DNA of 34,874 bases from Chrysochromulina tobinii (Eukaryota > Haptophyta > Prymnesiales > Chrysochromulinaceae), in NCBI GenBank assembly GCA_001275005.1, contig JWZX01001868.1, positions 1-34,874 on the forward strand. Direction: 5' to 3'. The translations under genes and the position numbers were made by a program. Under the pieces are notes generated by a model. The model did no database searches. It was given only the letters and a program-made list of their open reading frames with translations, and was not told the DNA's origin. This document shows positions 34,676-34,874 of the stretch, one piece after another. The first letter of the stretch is position 1. Each line of letters starts with the position of its first letter.

Positions 34676-34874
34676 CACACAAGAGCAGCAAGCTCCAGTC
34701 TTGAGGGGAGTCGAGGAAGTCGACCTTCGTCCACGAGCGTGAAGAGGGCACGAGAGGGGAAACCTCTTCTGGGTACGGTACTTTTTGTGGCGTCGGGTGG
34801 CCTTGTGCTTCGCCGTCGCCGTCGCTATTTTGTCGTCGCCACCAGCTCTTGGTGGGGCGGTGCTGGTGCTCGCA

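Noticed and set aside
1-34874. tRNA, rRNA or transposase genes
   Set aside because: I searched by eye for cloverleaf box motifs, rRNA core sequences and transposase or reverse-transcriptase motifs and found none I could support.

Overview
The window is GC-rich nuclear DNA from a eukaryote. It has spliceosomal introns, long intergenic spacers, genes on both strands with several divergent pairs, and protein families found only in eukaryotes (DDX1 with an inserted SPRY domain, LRRC45, BTB-Kelch, CFAP97-like, DM10). A DUF1350-type hydrolase, a family known from plastid-bearing organisms and cyanobacteria, and several basal-body or axonemal proteins suggest a flagellated photosynthetic protist. 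A haptophyte-like alga is my best inference. Two non-GT intron donors would also fit a dinoflagellate, but the alternating gene orientation and high GC fit that less well. I cannot name the species.

Layout. 1-1006: 3' end of a canopy/saposin-like ER protein (+). 1368-2171: DM10-domain protein (-). 2509-3420: zinc/LysM protein (-), divergent from an unrecognised protein at 3629-4729 (+). 4730-5712: spacer. 5713-10687: a many-exon (-) gene for a predicted membrane protein with a beta-propeller, rebuilt exon by exon by matching splice phases. 10942-12503: first half of DDX1 (-), divergent from the AARSD1-type alanyl-tRNA editing protein at 12611-14194 (+). 15341-16516: disordered protein (+). 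17085-18179: ER-type short-chain dehydrogenase (-). 18311-19888: three-exon DUF1350 hydrolase (-). 20604-22316: BTB-BACK-Kelch protein (-), divergent from a four-exon LRRC45 orthologue at 22903-25905 (+). 26180-28774: unrecognised 864-residue protein (+). 29694-30407: CFAP97-like protein (-), divergent from a membrane-anchored protein at 30612-31559 (+). 31923-32948: predicted plastid-targeted coiled-coil protein (-). 33278-34675: glycosyltransferase-like protein (-).

The most unusual feature is the introns. Eight introns in three genes on both strands, with nine copies in all, share one 3' module: a GCATGC-like block, then TGCTCACCACGGCGCC, then CTTCCCCACAG. Many introns also begin with a copy of the first 12-45 bases of the exon that follows them, so donor and acceptor fall at the same place in two direct repeats. 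Others are filled with roughly 10-bp tandem repeats that always show CTGAT, a branch-point-like pentamer, on the sense strand. Together these look like recently gained, introner-like introns caught at several stages, including a threefold 86-bp copy series and a fourfold 74-83-bp one. DDX1 appears to lack its second helicase domain, with an unrelated exon series following it on the same strand.
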